Shown here: piece by piece, positions 8,569 through 18,422 of the stretch
Layout: every line of letters starts with the position of its first letter
Position numbering within the stretch: the stretch's first letter is position 1
Assembly (NCBI RefSeq): GCF_023282985.1
Contig: NZ_JAGQDC010000002.1
Coordinates: 62,001 to 126,000, forward strand
Length of the DNA: 64,000 bases
Direction: 5' to 3'
From: Serratia silvae
Lineage (GTDB): Bacteria; Pseudomonadota; Gammaproteobacteria; Enterobacterales; Enterobacteriaceae
Program-made: the position numbers and the translations under genes
The notes under the pieces: model-generated
The model's database searches: none
What the model saw: only the letters and a program-made list of their open reading frames with translations
Told to the model about the DNA's origin: nothing

Positions 8569-9690
8569 GTGAAGATACTGGTTGATGAAAATATGCCCTA
8601 TGCGGTGGATCTATTTAGCCGCTTGGGGGAAGTACAGGCCGTGCCTGGTCGCCCGATCCCAACCGATGCACTGGCCGGAGCCGATGCCTTGATGGTGCGT
8701 TCGGTGACCAAAGTGAATCAGGAACTGTTGGCTGGCACCAAGATCGGTTTTGTGGGCACCGCTACGGCGGGTACTGACCATGTGGACGAGGCGTGGTTGC
8801 AGCAGGCGGGGATTGGTTTCTCGGCCGCGCCTGGTTGTAATGCCATTGCGGTGGTGGAGTATGTGCTTTCGTCATTAATGCTGTTGGCGGAGCGCGATGG
8901 CTTCTCTTTGCGTGATAAAACCGTTGGGATAGTGGGTGTCGGCAATGTTGGCTCCCGGCTGGATGCTCGCCTGAAAGCCATGGGCGTGCGTACTCTGTTG
9001 TGCGATCCACCGCGAGCCGATCGTGGGGACAGCGGCGAATTCTGGCCGTTGGAAAAGCTGGTGGCAGAGGCCGACGTGCTGACGTTCCATACCCCGTTGA
9101 ACAAGACTGGCCCGTATAAATCGTTGCATCTGGCCAACGCGGATCTGCTGGATGCTTTGCCTGACGATTGCATTTTGATCAACGCCTGCCGTGGCGCCGT
9201 GGTACATAACGCCGCATTGCTTAACGTGTTGGAGCGGGGTAAGCGATTGAGTACGGTACTGGACGTGTGGGAGCCGGAGCCGGATCTGAGCGTGCCATTG
9301 CTGGATCGGGTGGATATTGGTACGGCCCACATCGCCGGTTACACGCTGGAAGGTAAGGCGCGCGGCACCACGCAGGTGTTTGAAGCCTTTGCCCAGCATC
9401 TGGGGCAGCCGCAAGCTATCGAACTGGCCTCTCTGTTGCCGGTGCCAGAGTTCAGCGAAATCCGCGTCAATGGGCCGCTGGATGAAGGCAAGTTAAAACG
9501 ATTGATGCACTTGGTGTATGATGTGCGCCGCGATGATGCGCCGCTGCGGCAAGTTGCCGGGTTGCCGGGTGAGTTTGATCGCTTGCGCAAGCATTATCAG
9601 GAACGCCGGGAATGGTCTTCACTGCGGGTGCAGTGCGATGACAGCGCCAGTGCGGAGCTGCTGTTCAAACTGGGCTTCGGCGTTCTGTAA
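8569..9690 (+). CDS. pdxB: Erythronate-4-phosphate dehydrogenase PdxB
   Basis: Oxidises 4-phosphoerythronate to 2-oxo-3-hydroxy-4-phosphobutanoate, second step of the DXP-dependent pyridoxal phosphate pathway, in the cytoplasm. The 373-residue protein has the D-2-hydroxyacid dehydrogenase fold. It shows the NAD-binding GIVGVGNVG motif near residue 122, the NACRGAVV active-site Arg segment near 207, the [12 protein letters not shown] motif carrying the catalytic His near 252, and the PdxB-specific C-terminal dimerisation domain. The start is GTG at 8569 with GGAGA upstream, giving the conserved [12 protein letters not shown] opening. It is first of the pdxB-usg-truA-dedA order seen in E. coli. 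Confidence 0.97.
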   Translation: MKILVDENMPYAVDLFSRLGEVQAVPGRPIPTDALAGADALMVRSVTKVNQELLAGTKIGFVGTATAGTDHVDEAWLQQAGIGFSAAPGCNAIAVVEYVLSSLMLLAERDGFSLRDKTVGIVGVGNVGSRLDARLKAMGVRTLLCDPPRADRGDSGEFWPLEKLVAEADVLTFHTPLNKTGPYKSLHLANADLLDALPDDCILINACRGAVVHNAALLNVLERGKRLSTVLDVWEPEPDLSVPLLDRVDIGTAHIAGYTLEGKARGTTQVFEAFAQHLGQPQAIELASLLPVPEFSEIRVNGPLDEGKLKRLMHLVYDVRRDDAPLRQVAGLPGEFDRLRKHYQERREWSSLRVQCDDSASAELLFKLGFGVL

Positions 9691-9785
9691 AGGACAACGC
9701 GTAAGGTTGCCTTAAGCAGTAAAGTTTATCGGGCGGTGACTGCATCGCCCGATTGCATTTGAATCAAATACTCTGGAGAAACCCA

Positions 9786-10796
9786 ATGTCTGACGGCTGG
9801 AATATCGCTGTGCTCGGTGCCACTGGCGCAGTAGGTGAAGCGTTGCTGGAATTGCTACAGGAACGCCAGTTCCCGGTGGGTGAGCTCTTTCCCTTAGCCA
9901 GCGAGCGCAGTGCTGGTGCGACGGTGCGTTTCAACGGCAAATCCCTGCTGGTGGAAAACGTAGAAGAATTCGACTGGTCGCAGGCGCAACTGGCGTTCTT
10001 TGTTGCCGGCAGCGAAGCTGCGGCCCGTTACGCCGATGATGCGGGCAACATGGGCTGCCTGGTAATCGACACCAGCGGCCATTTTGCACTGGAGCCGGAC
10101 GTGCCGTTGGTGGTGCCAGGCGTTAACCCACAGGTGCTGGCAGATTACCGCAACCGCAATATTGTGGCGGTGGCCGACAGCATGGTGAGCCAGTTGTTGA
10201 CGGCGATTAAGCCGCTGACCGAACAGGCCGGGCTTTCCCGCTTGCACGTCACCACAATGATGTCGGTATCGGCACGTGGTAAGGTCGCCGTGGACGATCT
10301 GGCTGGCCAGAGCGCGCGTTTGCTGAACGGTATACCTGCGGAGCCGGGCGTGTTTGCCAAGCAGTTGGCGTTTAACCTGTTGCCATTGATGACCGATGAG
10401 CAGGGTAGCGTGCGTGAAGAGCGTCTGATTGTCGATCAGGTGCGTAAGGTGCTACAGGACGAAGGGCTGCCGATTTCGGTAAGCTGCGTTCAGTCGCCGG
10501 TGTTCTACGGCCACGCGCAAGTGGTGCATCTGGAAGCGCTGCGCCCAATCGCCGCAGAAGAAGCTCGGCACGAGCTGGAGCAGGCTGAAGACATCCAACT
10601 GAGCGAAGAAGACGATTACCCGACTCAGGTTACCGAAGCTTCCGGCAGCGATATGCTGAGCATTGGCTGTCTGCGCAATGATTACGGTATCCCTGAGATG
10701 CTGCAGTTCTGGTCGGTGGCCGATAACGTGCGCTTTGGCGGCGCGTTGATGGCGATCGAAACCGCTGAACGGCTGTTGCAGGAGCAGATGTACTGA
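9786..10796 (+). CDS. usg: Usg protein, aspartate-semialdehyde dehydrogenase homologue
   Basis: 336-residue paralogue of aspartate-semialdehyde dehydrogenase with an N-terminal nucleotide-binding motif [17 protein letters not shown]. The cysteine that forms the thioester in true Asd enzymes is not present: the matching region reads [10 protein letters not shown]. Enzymatic activity of the Asd type is therefore unlikely, and the function is unknown in E. coli too. The ATG at 9786 has a GGAGA site and gives the E. coli length; an upstream in-frame start at 9753 lacks support. Its stop overlaps the truA start (TGATG), so the two are translationally coupled. Confidence 0.93.
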   Translation: MSDGWNIAVLGATGAVGEALLELLQERQFPVGELFPLASERSAGATVRFNGKSLLVENVEEFDWSQAQLAFFVAGSEAAARYADDAGNMGCLVIDTSGHFALEPDVPLVVPGVNPQVLADYRNRNIVAVADSMVSQLLTAIKPLTEQAGLSRLHVTTMMSVSARGKVAVDDLAGQSARLLNGIPAEPGVFAKQLAFNLLPLMTDEQGSVREERLIVDQVRKVLQDEGLPISVSCVQSPVFYGHAQVVHLEALRPIAAEEARHELEQAEDIQLSEEDDYPTQVTEASGSDMLSIGCLRNDYGIPEMLQFWSVADNVRFGGALMAIETAERLLQEQMY

Positions 10797-11617
10797 TGTC
10801 CGAGGTGGAGTTGCCAACCCAGCCAATGCTGAAAATTGCGCTGGGGATTGAGTATGACGGCAGCCGTTATTACGGCTGGCAACGTCAGCAAGAGGTCACC
10901 AGCGTCCAGGCCTGCCTGGAAAAAGCGCTAAGCAAGGTGGCGGATGCGCCGATTGGCGTATTCTGCGCCGGGCGAACTGATGCCGGGGTGCACGCTACCG
11001 GGCAAGTGGTGCATTTCGAAACCGCTGCCCAGCGCAAAGACGCTGCCTGGACGATGGGGGTGAATAGTCATTTGCCGCCGGATATCGCGGTACGCTGGGT
11101 CAAAGAGGTCAGCAGCGATTTTCATGCTCGCTTCAGCGCCACCGCGCGGCGTTATCGCTACATTATTTATAATCATCGCTATCGCCCGGCGGTATTGCAG
11201 CAGGGGGTGACGCACTTTTATCATCCGCTGGACGCCGATCGTATGCATCGTGCCGCGCAGGCCTTGCTGGGGGAAAACGACTTTACCTCATTCCGGGCGG
11301 TGCAATGCCAGTCACGTACGCCGTGGCGAAACGTAAAACACGTTAAGGTTTCGCGCTATGGCGAATATATCGTGGTAGATATAAAGGCCAACGCCTTTGT
11401 CCATCATATGGTGCGCAACATCGTTGGCAGCTTGATGGAGATTGGCTGTGGCAATCAGGATGAGAACTGGATGGGCGAGTTGTTGGCGCTCAAGGATCGC
11501 AGCCTGGCGGCAGCAACCGCCCGTGCCGAAGGCCTGTATCTGGTCGCGGTTGATTATCCAGAGTCGTTTGCCTTACCCCGGCCGCCGATGGGGCCGCTGT
11601 TCTTAGCCGACGATTAA
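10796..11617 (+). CDS. truA: tRNA pseudouridine(38-40) synthase TruA
   Basis: Converts uridines 38, 39 and 40 in the anticodon arm of many tRNAs to pseudouridine. The protein is 273 residues, close to the E. coli length. The catalytic aspartate is D62 in the [14 protein letters not shown] motif. Other TruA signatures are the N-terminal [12 protein letters not shown] and the HHMVRNIVG segment near residue 202. The start codon overlaps the usg stop, so expression depends on usg translation. Confidence 0.97.
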   Translation: MSEVELPTQPMLKIALGIEYDGSRYYGWQRQQEVTSVQACLEKALSKVADAPIGVFCAGRTDAGVHATGQVVHFETAAQRKDAAWTMGVNSHLPPDIAVRWVKEVSSDFHARFSATARRYRYIIYNHRYRPAVLQQGVTHFYHPLDADRMHRAAQALLGENDFTSFRAVQCQSRTPWRNVKHVKVSRYGEYIVVDIKANAFVHHMVRNIVGSLMEIGCGNQDENWMGELLALKDRSLAAATARAEGLYLVAVDYPESFALPRPPMGPLFLADD

Positions 11618-11697
11618 CTGGCAGGCTGGCAGATTAATACGTTATTTATGGGTGCCAACGCCGGGTGAGAGAGACACCTGGTCAATTGAGAGTGTTT

Positions 11698-12360
11698 ATG
11701 GACATCATCAAGTTTTTGATTGATTTTATTTTGCATATTGATGTGCACCTGGCAGAACTGGTCGCGCAATACGGTATGTGGGTTTACGGTATTCTGTTCC
11801 TGATCCTGTTTTGTGAAACCGGGCTGGTGGTTACGCCGTTCCTGCCGGGGGATTCTCTGCTGTTTGTCGCCGGTGCGCTGGCCGCATTACCTTCCAACGA
11901 TCTCAACGTGCATACCATGGTAGCGTTGATGGTGATTGCGGCGGTGATTGGCGATGCTGTCAACTACACTATTGGTCGGCTGTTCGGCGAAAAGCTGTTC
12001 AGCAACCCGAACTCGAAAATTTTCCGGCGTAGCTATCTGGATAAAACCCACCAGTTCTACGAGAAACACGGCGGAAAAACCATTATTCTGGCGCGATTTG
12101 TGCCGATCGTGCGCACCTTTGCGCCGTTCGTGGCCGGTATGGGGCATATGTCCTATCGCCACTTTGCTGCCTATAACGTGATTGGTGCGCTACTTTGGGT
12201 GCTGCTGTTCACTTATGCTGGCTACCTGTTTGGCGACTTGCCGATCGTGCAGGAAAACTTGAAGTTGTTGATTGTTGGCATCATCCTGGTTTCAATTCTG
12301 CCGGGCATTATTGAAATCTGGCGCCATAAACGCGCGGTTGCCCGCCAACAAAAACAGTAA
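11698..12360 (+). CDS. dedA: DedA-family inner-membrane protein
   Basis: Polytopic membrane protein of 220 residues, nearly identical in layout to E. coli DedA. It has the conserved [19 protein letters not shown] segment, the FxRF-type motif [18 protein letters not shown] and C-terminal hydrophobic helices. DedA proteins are needed for membrane potential, drug tolerance and lipid-carrier handling; some relatives flip undecaprenyl phosphate or phosphatidylethanolamine. The ATG at 11698 gives the family N-terminus; an in-frame start 11 codons upstream is not supported. It sits between truA and accD as in E. coli. Confidence 0.95.
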   Translation: MDIIKFLIDFILHIDVHLAELVAQYGMWVYGILFLILFCETGLVVTPFLPGDSLLFVAGALAALPSNDLNVHTMVALMVIAAVIGDAVNYTIGRLFGEKLFSNPNSKIFRRSYLDKTHQFYEKHGGKTIILARFVPIVRTFAPFVAGMGHMSYRHFAAYNVIGALLWVLLFTYAGYLFGDLPIVQENLKLLIVGIILVSILPGIIEIWRHKRAVARQQKQ

Positions 12361-12592
12361 AAACACCGCTTAACCCGTCGGTTCGACCAGTTTTTTGTCC
12401 ACACAATCGGGCCGATATGGTTTAATGAGCGACATTTATGGTCTGTTCCTGTGAACGACACTGAGGCCAATGCCCTGATAGCGCACCCGCTGCGCTTGGC
12501 TCGGCATTTTTGCATTGGGTCTGTTTTCGGGGGGATTGTTAAAGCATGAACAGCGGACAGTTGTCTGCCAGGTTCAAACAGAAAGGTCATCG

Positions 12593-13501
12593 ATGAGCTG
12601 GATTGAACGAATTCTCAACAAAAGCAATGTTACGCAAACCCGCAAGGTGAGCATTCCTGAAGGGGTCTGGACCAAATGCGATAGCTGTGGTCAGGTTCTT
12701 TACCGTGCCGAACTGGAGCGTAACCTTGAGGTGTGCCCTAAGTGCGACCACCACATGCGCATGTCAGCCCGTATGCGTCTGCATACCTTGCTGGATGAAG
12801 GCAGTGAAGTGGAGCTGGGCAGCGAGCTGGAGCCGAAAGACGTTCTGAAGTTCAAGGATTCCAAAAAGTACAAAGATCGTCTGGTTGCCGCACAGAAAGC
12901 GACCGGCGAGAAAGACGCGCTGGTGGTGATGAAGGGCACGCTGTATGGTATGCCGATCGTCGCGGCCTCCTTCGAATTCGCCTTTATCGGTGGTTCAATG
13001 TCCTCCGTCGTTGGCGCGCGCTTTGTCCGTGCGGTTGAGCAGGCGTTGGAAGATAACTGCCCGCTGGTGTGTTTCTCTGCCAGTGGCGGTGCGCGTATGC
13101 AGGAAGCGCTGATGTCGCTGATGCAAATGGCGAAAACCAGCGCCGCGTTGGCCAAGCTGCAAGAGCGTGGCCTGCCGTATATTTCGGTACTGACCGATCC
13201 GACCATGGGTGGCGTGTCCGCCAGCCTGGCGATGCTGGGCGATATCAACATTGCCGAGCCAAAAGCGCTGATCGGCTTTGCCGGGCCACGGGTTATCGAA
13301 CAAACCGTACGTGAAAAACTGCCGCCGGGCTTCCAGCGCAGCGAGTTCCTGATTGAAAAGGGCGCTATCGACATGATCGTGCGCCGTCCGGTGATGCGTC
13401 AGACCTTGGCCAGCATTCTTTCCAAGTTGACCAACCAGCCGCAGCCGCAGTTGGATGAGCGTGCGCCGGTTATCACTCAGGAAAATCAGGCCGACGCCTG
13501 A
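12593..13501 (+). CDS. accD: Acetyl-CoA carboxylase carboxyltransferase subunit beta AccD
   Basis: Beta subunit of the carboxyltransferase that transfers CO2 from biotin to acetyl-CoA, giving malonyl-CoA for fatty acid synthesis; works as an alpha2beta2 complex with AccA. The 302-residue protein carries the N-terminal zinc ribbon with C29, C32, C48 and C51, then the crotonase-type domain with [16 protein letters not shown] and [10 protein letters not shown], which build the oxyanion holes. The start at 12593 gives MSWIERIL, matching E. coli, with AGAAAGG upstream. A leader of about 230 bases separates it from dedA, and a hairpin follows the stop. Confidence 0.97.
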   Translation: MSWIERILNKSNVTQTRKVSIPEGVWTKCDSCGQVLYRAELERNLEVCPKCDHHMRMSARMRLHTLLDEGSEVELGSELEPKDVLKFKDSKKYKDRLVAAQKATGEKDALVVMKGTLYGMPIVAASFEFAFIGGSMSSVVGARFVRAVEQALEDNCPLVCFSASGGARMQEALMSLMQMAKTSAALAKLQERGLPYISVLTDPTMGGVSASLAMLGDINIAEPKALIGFAGPRVIEQTVREKLPPGFQRSEFLIEKGAIDMIVRRPVMRQTLASILSKLTNQPQPQLDERAPVITQENQADA

Positions 13502-13514
13502 GGATCAGACAAAT

Positions 13515-13544
13515 ACCCGGCATAGGTGCAAGCCCGTGCCGGGT
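13515..13544 (+). terminator. Hairpin between accD and folC
   Basis: ACCCGGCA (515-522 of this kb) pairs with TGCCGGGT (537-544) over a 14-base loop and is followed by TTCG. It is 14 bases past the accD stop and may be a partial terminator. Confidence 0.5.
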
Positions 13545-13656
13545 TTCGCTGCCATTTTGTGGCTAAGTTGCGGCGGGAAACGAAGAGCATCGCTTTTGAC
13601 GTCGTCAGGGTGGTGCGTCTTACGGATTTATGAACCCAAAGTCAGTGATGGGACTC

Positions 13657-14922
13657 ATGCAAAACCACCAAATTCCCCAAGCCACGTCGCCATTGAGCTC
13701 GTGGCTTTACTATCTGGAACGTCTGCATAGCCAGGCGATCGAACTCGGCCTGGAGCGTGTGCAACATGTTGCGGCGCACCTCGACCTTCTCACTCCTGCT
13801 CCTACGGTATTTACCGTTGCCGGTACTAACGGCAAAGGCACCACCTGCCGCACGTTAGAGGCCATTCTGCTGGCTGCCGGGCTGCGGGTCGGGGTTTACA
13901 GTTCACCGCATCTGGTGCGTTACACCGAACGGGTGCGCATACAGGGTGAAGAGCTGAGTGAGACTGAACACAGCCGCTCCTTTGCCGCGATTGAAGCTGG
14001 CCGCGGGGAAACCTCGCTGACCTATTTCGAATTTGGCACCCTTTCGGCGTTACAGCTGTTTAAACAGGCCAGGCTCGACGTAGTGATCCTGGAAGTGGGC
14101 CTGGGTGGGCGTCTAGACGCGACCAATATCGTCGAGCCAAGCGTCGCCGTGGTGACCAGCATTGCGTTGGATCACACCGATTGGCTAGGCCACGATCGTG
14201 AAAGTATTGGCCGCGAGAAAGCGGGTATTTTCCGTGGCGGCAAGCCCGCGGTAGTTGGTGAACCGGATATGCCAAACAGCATTCGGCAGGTAGCGGAAGA
14301 TCTCAACGCTCAGTTGTATCGCCGTGATGAAGCCTGGTCGTTCAGTGAACAGGGCGAACGCTGGCAATGGGAAGGGGGCGGCACACGCCTGACCGATCTC
14401 CCTATGCCTAACGTCCCTTTGGCGAATGCGGCGACGGCATTGGCTGCGCTGCACTATTCGGCGCTGGAAATTGACGAGAAGGCGATTTTTGCCGGTCTAC
14501 AGCAGGCCGCTTTACCAGGGCGTTTTCAGACCGTGCAGCAGAACCCGCAGCTGATCCTGGACGTTGCCCACAACCCTCATGCTGCGGCCTATCTGGCTGG
14601 GCGGTTGGCGAAACTCTCCCGCAATGGCGGTGTGGTTCGCGCGGTGGTGGGAATGCTGTCGGACAAAGACATTGCCGGTACGCTGGCCTGCCTGAATAAA
14701 CAGGTGGACGAGTGGTATTGTGCACCGCTGGAAGGCCCACGCGGGGCCAGCGCTGAGCTGCTGGCAGAACATTTAACGGAACCACGCACGTTTGCCGATG
14801 TCGAAACTGCCTGGCGTCAGGCTATGCAGGACGCGGATATTCAGGATATTGTGATCGTCTGTGGGTCTTTCCACACTGTTGCCCACGTGATGGCGGCGTT
14901 AGACGAGAGGCGGGGAGTGTGA
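13657..14922 (+). CDS. folC: Bifunctional folylpolyglutamate/dihydrofolate synthase FolC
   Basis: Adds glutamate to dihydropteroate to make dihydrofolate, and further glutamates to tetrahydrofolates. The protein is 421 residues. The Mur-ligase-type P-loop is TVAGTNGKGTTCRT near residue 48, followed by SSPHLVRYTERV, GLGGRLDATN, the SIALDHTDWLG segment and DVAHNPHAA in the C-terminal domain. In-frame ATGs exist at 13630, 13648 and 13657. I chose 13657 because the next eleven residues then align with the E. coli start without a gap, although none of the three has a strong ribosome site. The stop is immediately followed by the dedD GTG. Confidence 0.95.
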   Translation: MQNHQIPQATSPLSSWLYYLERLHSQAIELGLERVQHVAAHLDLLTPAPTVFTVAGTNGKGTTCRTLEAILLAAGLRVGVYSSPHLVRYTERVRIQGEELSETEHSRSFAAIEAGRGETSLTYFEFGTLSALQLFKQARLDVVILEVGLGGRLDATNIVEPSVAVVTSIALDHTDWLGHDRESIGREKAGIFRGGKPAVVGEPDMPNSIRQVAEDLNAQLYRRDEAWSFSEQGERWQWEGGGTRLTDLPMPNVPLANAATALAALHYSALEIDEKAIFAGLQQAALPGRFQTVQQNPQLILDVAHNPHAAAYLAGRLAKLSRNGGVVRAVVGMLSDKDIAGTLACLNKQVDEWYCAPLEGPRGASAELLAEHLTEPRTFADVETAWRQAMQDADIQDIVIVCGSFHTVAHVMAALDERRGV

Positions 14923-15654
14923 GTGGCAAGTAAATTTCAGAATCGACTGGTTGGAACCGTGATTTTGGTTGCCCTGGGGGTGATTGTCCTGCCGGGGCTG
15001 CTTGACGGTAAAAAGAAGCATTATGAGGATGAGTTTGCGGCGATCCCGTTGGTGCCAAAACCGGGGGATGCTCATGAAATCGACGTGATCCCACCGGCCA
15101 ATCAGGCGCTACCCTCAGTGCCGCCTGAAGGGGCTGGCGCATTGGTTGAACAGCAGCAGGCCGCCGCCGAGGCTTCCGCTCAACAGACGGTTAATCAAAC
15201 CACTCAACCGCGGCAGCAGCCTGCGGTTGTTGTTCCGCCACCCATCGAAACCAAACCGGTTCAGCCAACTAAACCTAAGCCTGTGGAACCTAAACCGGTG
15301 GAAGTGAAACCTAAGCCGGTGCCACCACCGCCAAAGGTAGAGCCAAAGCCGGAAGTGAAACCAGAGCCGAAGCCTGAAACCAAACCTGCGGTTGAAGAAA
15401 AGGCACCGGTTGGCCAGGCTTATGTGGTGCAGTTGGGGGCGTTGAAGAATGCTGCCAAGGTTAATGAGATCGTCGCTTCGCTGCGCCTGTCTGGGCACCG
15501 GGCTTATACCGTGCCATCCACGCCGGTGCAGGGTGAAATCACCCGCATCTACGTTGGCCCGGATGCCTCGAAGCAGAAGCTACAGGCTTCGCTGGCGGAG
15601 CTGAATGGGATCAGTGGGTTAAGCGGGCAGGTGAAGGCGTATAGCGCGCGTTGA
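14923..15654 (+). CDS. dedD: Cell division protein DedD (SPOR domain)
   Basis: Inner-membrane divisome protein of 243 residues. One membrane helix (about 7-27) is followed by a long Pro/Lys/Glu-rich periplasmic linker (about 80-160, repeats of the KPKPVEPKP type) and a C-terminal SPOR domain (about 165-243, starting GQAYVVQLGAL). SPOR domains bind glycan strands stripped of stem peptides at the division septum. The start is GTG, directly adjoining the folC stop, so translation is coupled. The charged repeat linker is the least conserved part of the family. Confidence 0.93.
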   Translation: MASKFQNRLVGTVILVALGVIVLPGLLDGKKKHYEDEFAAIPLVPKPGDAHEIDVIPPANQALPSVPPEGAGALVEQQQAAAEASAQQTVNQTTQPRQQPAVVVPPPIETKPVQPTKPKPVEPKPVEVKPKPVPPPPKVEPKPEVKPEPKPETKPAVEEKAPVGQAYVVQLGALKNAAKVNEIVASLRLSGHRAYTVPSTPVQGEITRIYVGPDASKQKLQASLAELNGISGLSGQVKAYSAR

Positions 15655-15781
15655 TATACCCGTCGTCTTTCAAGCTGCAGCGTTGTTACCTGCACTATCT
15701 CACCCCAGTCACTTACTAAAGTAAGCTCCTGGGGATGAGATAGCTGGGCGCCTAGCTACAACTCGAAATCCATAGGGTATA
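15655..15781. repeat. ERIC element (127 bp)
   Basis: Bounded by TATACCC and GGGTATA, it contains the ERIC core CCCAGTCACTTACTAAAG followed by TAAGCTCCTGGGGATGAG. The 127-base length is the canonical ERIC size. It begins right after the dedD stop, so it is transcribed as the 3' end of that mRNA and can fold into a long hairpin. Confidence 0.9.
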
Positions 15782-15865
15782 AGCCAGTAGTTTTTCCTAT
15801 ACCCTTGTAAAATATCAAGAGGGAACTGGAGTAGTGTCACAGCAGCTCACAGCGACTCGGACGAT

Positions 15866-15900
15866 CCACTCTCCCTGTGGGAGAGGGTTAGGGTGAGGGG
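15866..15900. repeat. Short dispersed repeat of the CTCTCCC/GGGAGAG type
   Basis: CTCTCCC and GGGAGAG form a hairpin followed by GGTTAGGGTGAGGGG. This motif is common in intergenic regions of many proteobacteria. A related GTGAGGGTGAGGG string occurs near 44775. Confidence 0.65.
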
Positions 15901-15995
15901 CCACAGTGCTCAGGAGGAGGATTGCCAAATCACCACTAAAAATGTGCCTTTCACAGGCCTGATGACCTAAGTAGGCGCGGCGATTAGCAATTTTA

Positions 15996-16120
15996 ATACC
16001 CGTCATCTTTCAAGCTGCAGCGTTGTTAGCTGCGCTATCTCACCCCAGTCACTTACTAAACGTAAGCTCCTGAGGATGAGATAGCTTGTCGCCTAGCCGC
16101 AGCTTGAAATCCATAGGGTA
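15996..16120. repeat. ERIC element (second copy)
   Basis: Begins ATACCCGTCATC and ends CATAGGGTA, in the same orientation as the copy at 15655-15781 and closely similar to it. It carries one extra base in the CTAAACGTAAG segment. Confidence 0.9.
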
Positions 16121-16162
16121 ACATCGCCGTTTTTTTATTTGTTACGTGGTGGGAAATCCGCT

Positions 16163-16178
16163 ACGCAAACGTTTTCTT
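16163..16178 (+). promoter_or_regulatory. PurR operator before cvpA-purF
   Basis: ACGCAAACGTTTTCTT matches the PurR consensus ACGCAAACGTTTGCGT closely, most strongly in the left half. It lies about 57 bases before the cvpA start, where the E. coli purF operon is repressed by PurR with hypoxanthine or guanine. Confidence 0.85.
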
Positions 16179-16235
16179 TTTCTGTTAGAATTCGCCGCGA
16201 TTGGATGCAGGGGCGATTCATCATTGGAATAGTTC

Positions 16236-16736
16236 ATGGTCTGGATTGATTACGTCATTATAGCGTTGATTGGATTTTCGGCTCTGGTGAGCCTGATCCG
16301 AGGTTTTGTTCGCGAAGCATTGTCACTTGTGACATGGGGATGTGCGTTCTTTGTCGCCAGCCATTTCTACCCATACCTTGCAGCCTACTTCACCCGTTTT
16401 GAAGATGAGCTGGTACGTAACGGCATTGCGATTGCCATTTTGTTTATCGCAACGCTGATTGTAGGCGCTATCGTTAACTATGTGATTGGGTCACTGGTAG
16501 AGAAAACCGGATTATCGGGTACCGATCGGGTGCTGGGCGTGTGTTTCGGCGCACTGCGCGGCGTGTTGATCGTGGCAGCGATACTGTTCTTCCTGGATAC
16601 CTTTACCAGCCTGTCGCAAAGTGCGGACTGGAAACAGTCACAGTTGGTCCCCCAGTTCAGTTACATCATCAGATGGTTCTTTGACTATCTGCAAAGCACG
16701 TCGAGTTTCTTACCAACCCAATTACCGGGGCGGTAG
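16236..16736 (+). CDS. cvpA: Colicin V production protein CvpA
   Basis: Inner-membrane protein of 166 residues with four predicted helices, slightly longer than the E. coli protein. It opens MVWIDYVIIALIGFSALVSL, and the conserved SLVTWGCAFFVA and GSLVEKTGLSGTDR segments follow. CvpA is required for colicin V export in E. coli and for bile and envelope stress tolerance in other enterobacteria; the molecular role is unclear. It is the first gene of the purine-regulated cvpA-purF operon, 21 bases before purF. Confidence 0.94.
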   Translation: MVWIDYVIIALIGFSALVSLIRGFVREALSLVTWGCAFFVASHFYPYLAAYFTRFEDELVRNGIAIAILFIATLIVGAIVNYVIGSLVEKTGLSGTDRVLGVCFGALRGVLIVAAILFFLDTFTSLSQSADWKQSQLVPQFSYIIRWFFDYLQSTSSFLPTQLPGR

Positions 16737-16757
16737 CGGCTTAGAGGAAAAGACAAC

Positions 16758-18275
16758 ATGTGCGGTATTGTCGGTATCGCCGGTTTTATGCCGGTAAACC
16801 AGTCGATTTATGATGCATTGATGGTGCTCCAGCATCGTGGACAGGATGCCGCTGGCATCGTCACTATTGATGCCCATAATGGGTTCCGCCTGCGCAAGGC
16901 AAATGGTCTGGTGAAAGATGTATTTGAAGCCCGCCATATGCTGCGCCTGCAGGGCAACATGGGCATCGGCCATGTGCGTTACCCAACGGCTGGCAGCTCC
17001 AGCGCTTCAGAAGCTCAACCTTTCTATGTCAACTCGCCGTTCGGCATTACGCTGGCACACAACGGCAACCTGACCAACGCCCACGAACTGCGCCAACAGC
17101 TGTTTGAGCGTGGCCGCCGTCATGTCAACACTACTTCCGATTCCGAGATCCTGCTGAACGTGCTGGCTACCGAGCTAGACCGTTTCCCGCATTATCCACT
17201 GGAGTCCGACAACATTTTTACCGCCGTTGCCGCGATGCATCAACAGTTGCGAGGCGCTTACGCCTGCGTGGCCATGATTATCGGCCACGGTCTGGTGGCG
17301 TTCCGCGATCCTAATGGTATTCGCCCGCTGGTGATCGGCAAACGTGAGCTGGAAGATGGCCGCTGTGAGTACATGGTGGCCTCTGAGAGCGTGGCATTGG
17401 ATACCTTGGGCTTCGACTTCCTGCGCGATGTGGCGCCGGGCGAAGCGGTGTATATCACCGAAAAAGGTCAGTTGTTCACTCGCCAGTGCGCGGAGAACCC
17501 AAAAACCAATCCTTGCCTGTTCGAGTATGTCTATTTTGCCCGTCCTGACTCCTTTATGGACAAGATCTCCGTCTACAGCGCCCGCGTGCGTATGGGGCAG
17601 AAATTGGGTGAGAAGATTGCGCGCGAATGGGAAGATCTGGATATCGACGTGGTGATCCCGATCCCGGAAACCTCTTGCGATATCGCGCTGGAGATTGCCC
17701 GTATTCTGGATAAGCCGTATCGCCAGGGCTTCGTCAAGAATCGCTATGTTGGCCGCACCTTCATCATGCCAGGCCAACAGGCTCGTCGTAAGTCGGTACG
17801 CCGCAAACTGAACGCCAATCGTGCCGAATTCCGCGATAAGAATGTGCTGCTGGTTGATGACTCCATCGTCCGCGGTACCACTTCAGAGCAGATCGTAGAG
17901 ATGGCGCGTGACGCCGGGGCCAAACGGGTTTATCTGGCTTCTGCCGCCCCGGAGATCCGCTTCCCTAACGTGTACGGTATCGATATGCCGAGCGCGACGG
18001 AGCTGATTGCCCATGGGCGTGAAGTGGACGAAATCCGCCAGATTATTGGTGCCGATGGCCTGATTTTCCAGGATCTGGACGACCTGATCGCCGCAGTACG
18101 CGAAGAGAACCCGGACATCACCCAGTTTGAATGCTCGGTGTTTAACGGCATCTACGTGACCAAAGACGTTGACCAGAGCTATCTGGAATATCTGGAAACG
18201 CTGCGTAATGACGATGCCAAAGCGTTGCGCGGCCAGACGGAAGCAGAAAATCTGGAAATGCATAACGAGGGCTAA
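16758..18275 (+). CDS. purF: Amidophosphoribosyltransferase PurF
   Basis: First committed step of purine synthesis: transfers the amide nitrogen of glutamine to PRPP, giving phosphoribosylamine. The protein is 505 residues. The glutaminase domain begins MCGIVGIAG, where the cysteine becomes N-terminal after Met removal and acts as nucleophile. The C-terminal phosphoribosyltransferase domain has the PRPP loop [13 protein letters not shown] near residue 366. Repression by PurR through the box at 16163 is likely. A hairpin follows the stop. Confidence 0.98.
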   Translation: MCGIVGIAGFMPVNQSIYDALMVLQHRGQDAAGIVTIDAHNGFRLRKANGLVKDVFEARHMLRLQGNMGIGHVRYPTAGSSSASEAQPFYVNSPFGITLAHNGNLTNAHELRQQLFERGRRHVNTTSDSEILLNVLATELDRFPHYPLESDNIFTAVAAMHQQLRGAYACVAMIIGHGLVAFRDPNGIRPLVIGKRELEDGRCEYMVASESVALDTLGFDFLRDVAPGEAVYITEKGQLFTRQCAENPKTNPCLFEYVYFARPDSFMDKISVYSARVRMGQKLGEKIAREWEDLDIDVVIPIPETSCDIALEIARILDKPYRQGFVKNRYVGRTFIMPGQQARRKSVRRKLNANRAEFRDKNVLLVDDSIVRGTTSEQIVEMARDAGAKRVYLASAAPEIRFPNVYGIDMPSATELIAHGREVDEIRQIIGADGLIFQDLDDLIAAVREENPDITQFECSVFNGIYVTKDVDQSYLEYLETLRNDDAKALRGQTEAENLEMHNEG

Positions 18276-18301
18276 CGCGCCCGCGTAGCTCACCAAAACG
18301 G

Positions 18302-18327
18302 TGCACCGTAGCGTTGGTTACGGTGCA
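18302..18327 (+). terminator. Hairpin after purF
   Basis: TGCACCGTA pairs with TACGGTGCA over an eight-base loop and is followed by a mixed T-rich stretch (TTGTCTTATT). It is a probable terminator of cvpA-purF. Confidence 0.65.
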
Positions 18328-18422
18328 TTGTCTTATTCCCACCTTGAATCTACGAAGGTTGCTGCCAAACCAGTCCCTCTTCGGCTATCCTTACGGCATA
18401 TTTCCCGACAAAGGCCAGCTTG

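Larger units (their letters stand above)
15655..16235. other. Repeat-rich intergenic region between dedD and cvpA
   Basis: These 581 bases hold two ERIC elements, a short GC-rich repeat between them, and the cvpA-purF promoter region with a PurR box. No gene was recognised; short open frames here match repeat sequence. Confidence 0.85.

Noticed and set aside
15815-16006. Small frame between the two ERIC elements
   Set aside because: It is made largely of repeat sequence (CTCTCCC/GGGAGAG type) and has no ribosome site.
15655-16120. CRISPR-like direct repeats near dedD
   Set aside because: The repeated units are about 126 bases with ERIC sequence and only two copies; there are no short regular repeats with unique spacers and no cas genes.
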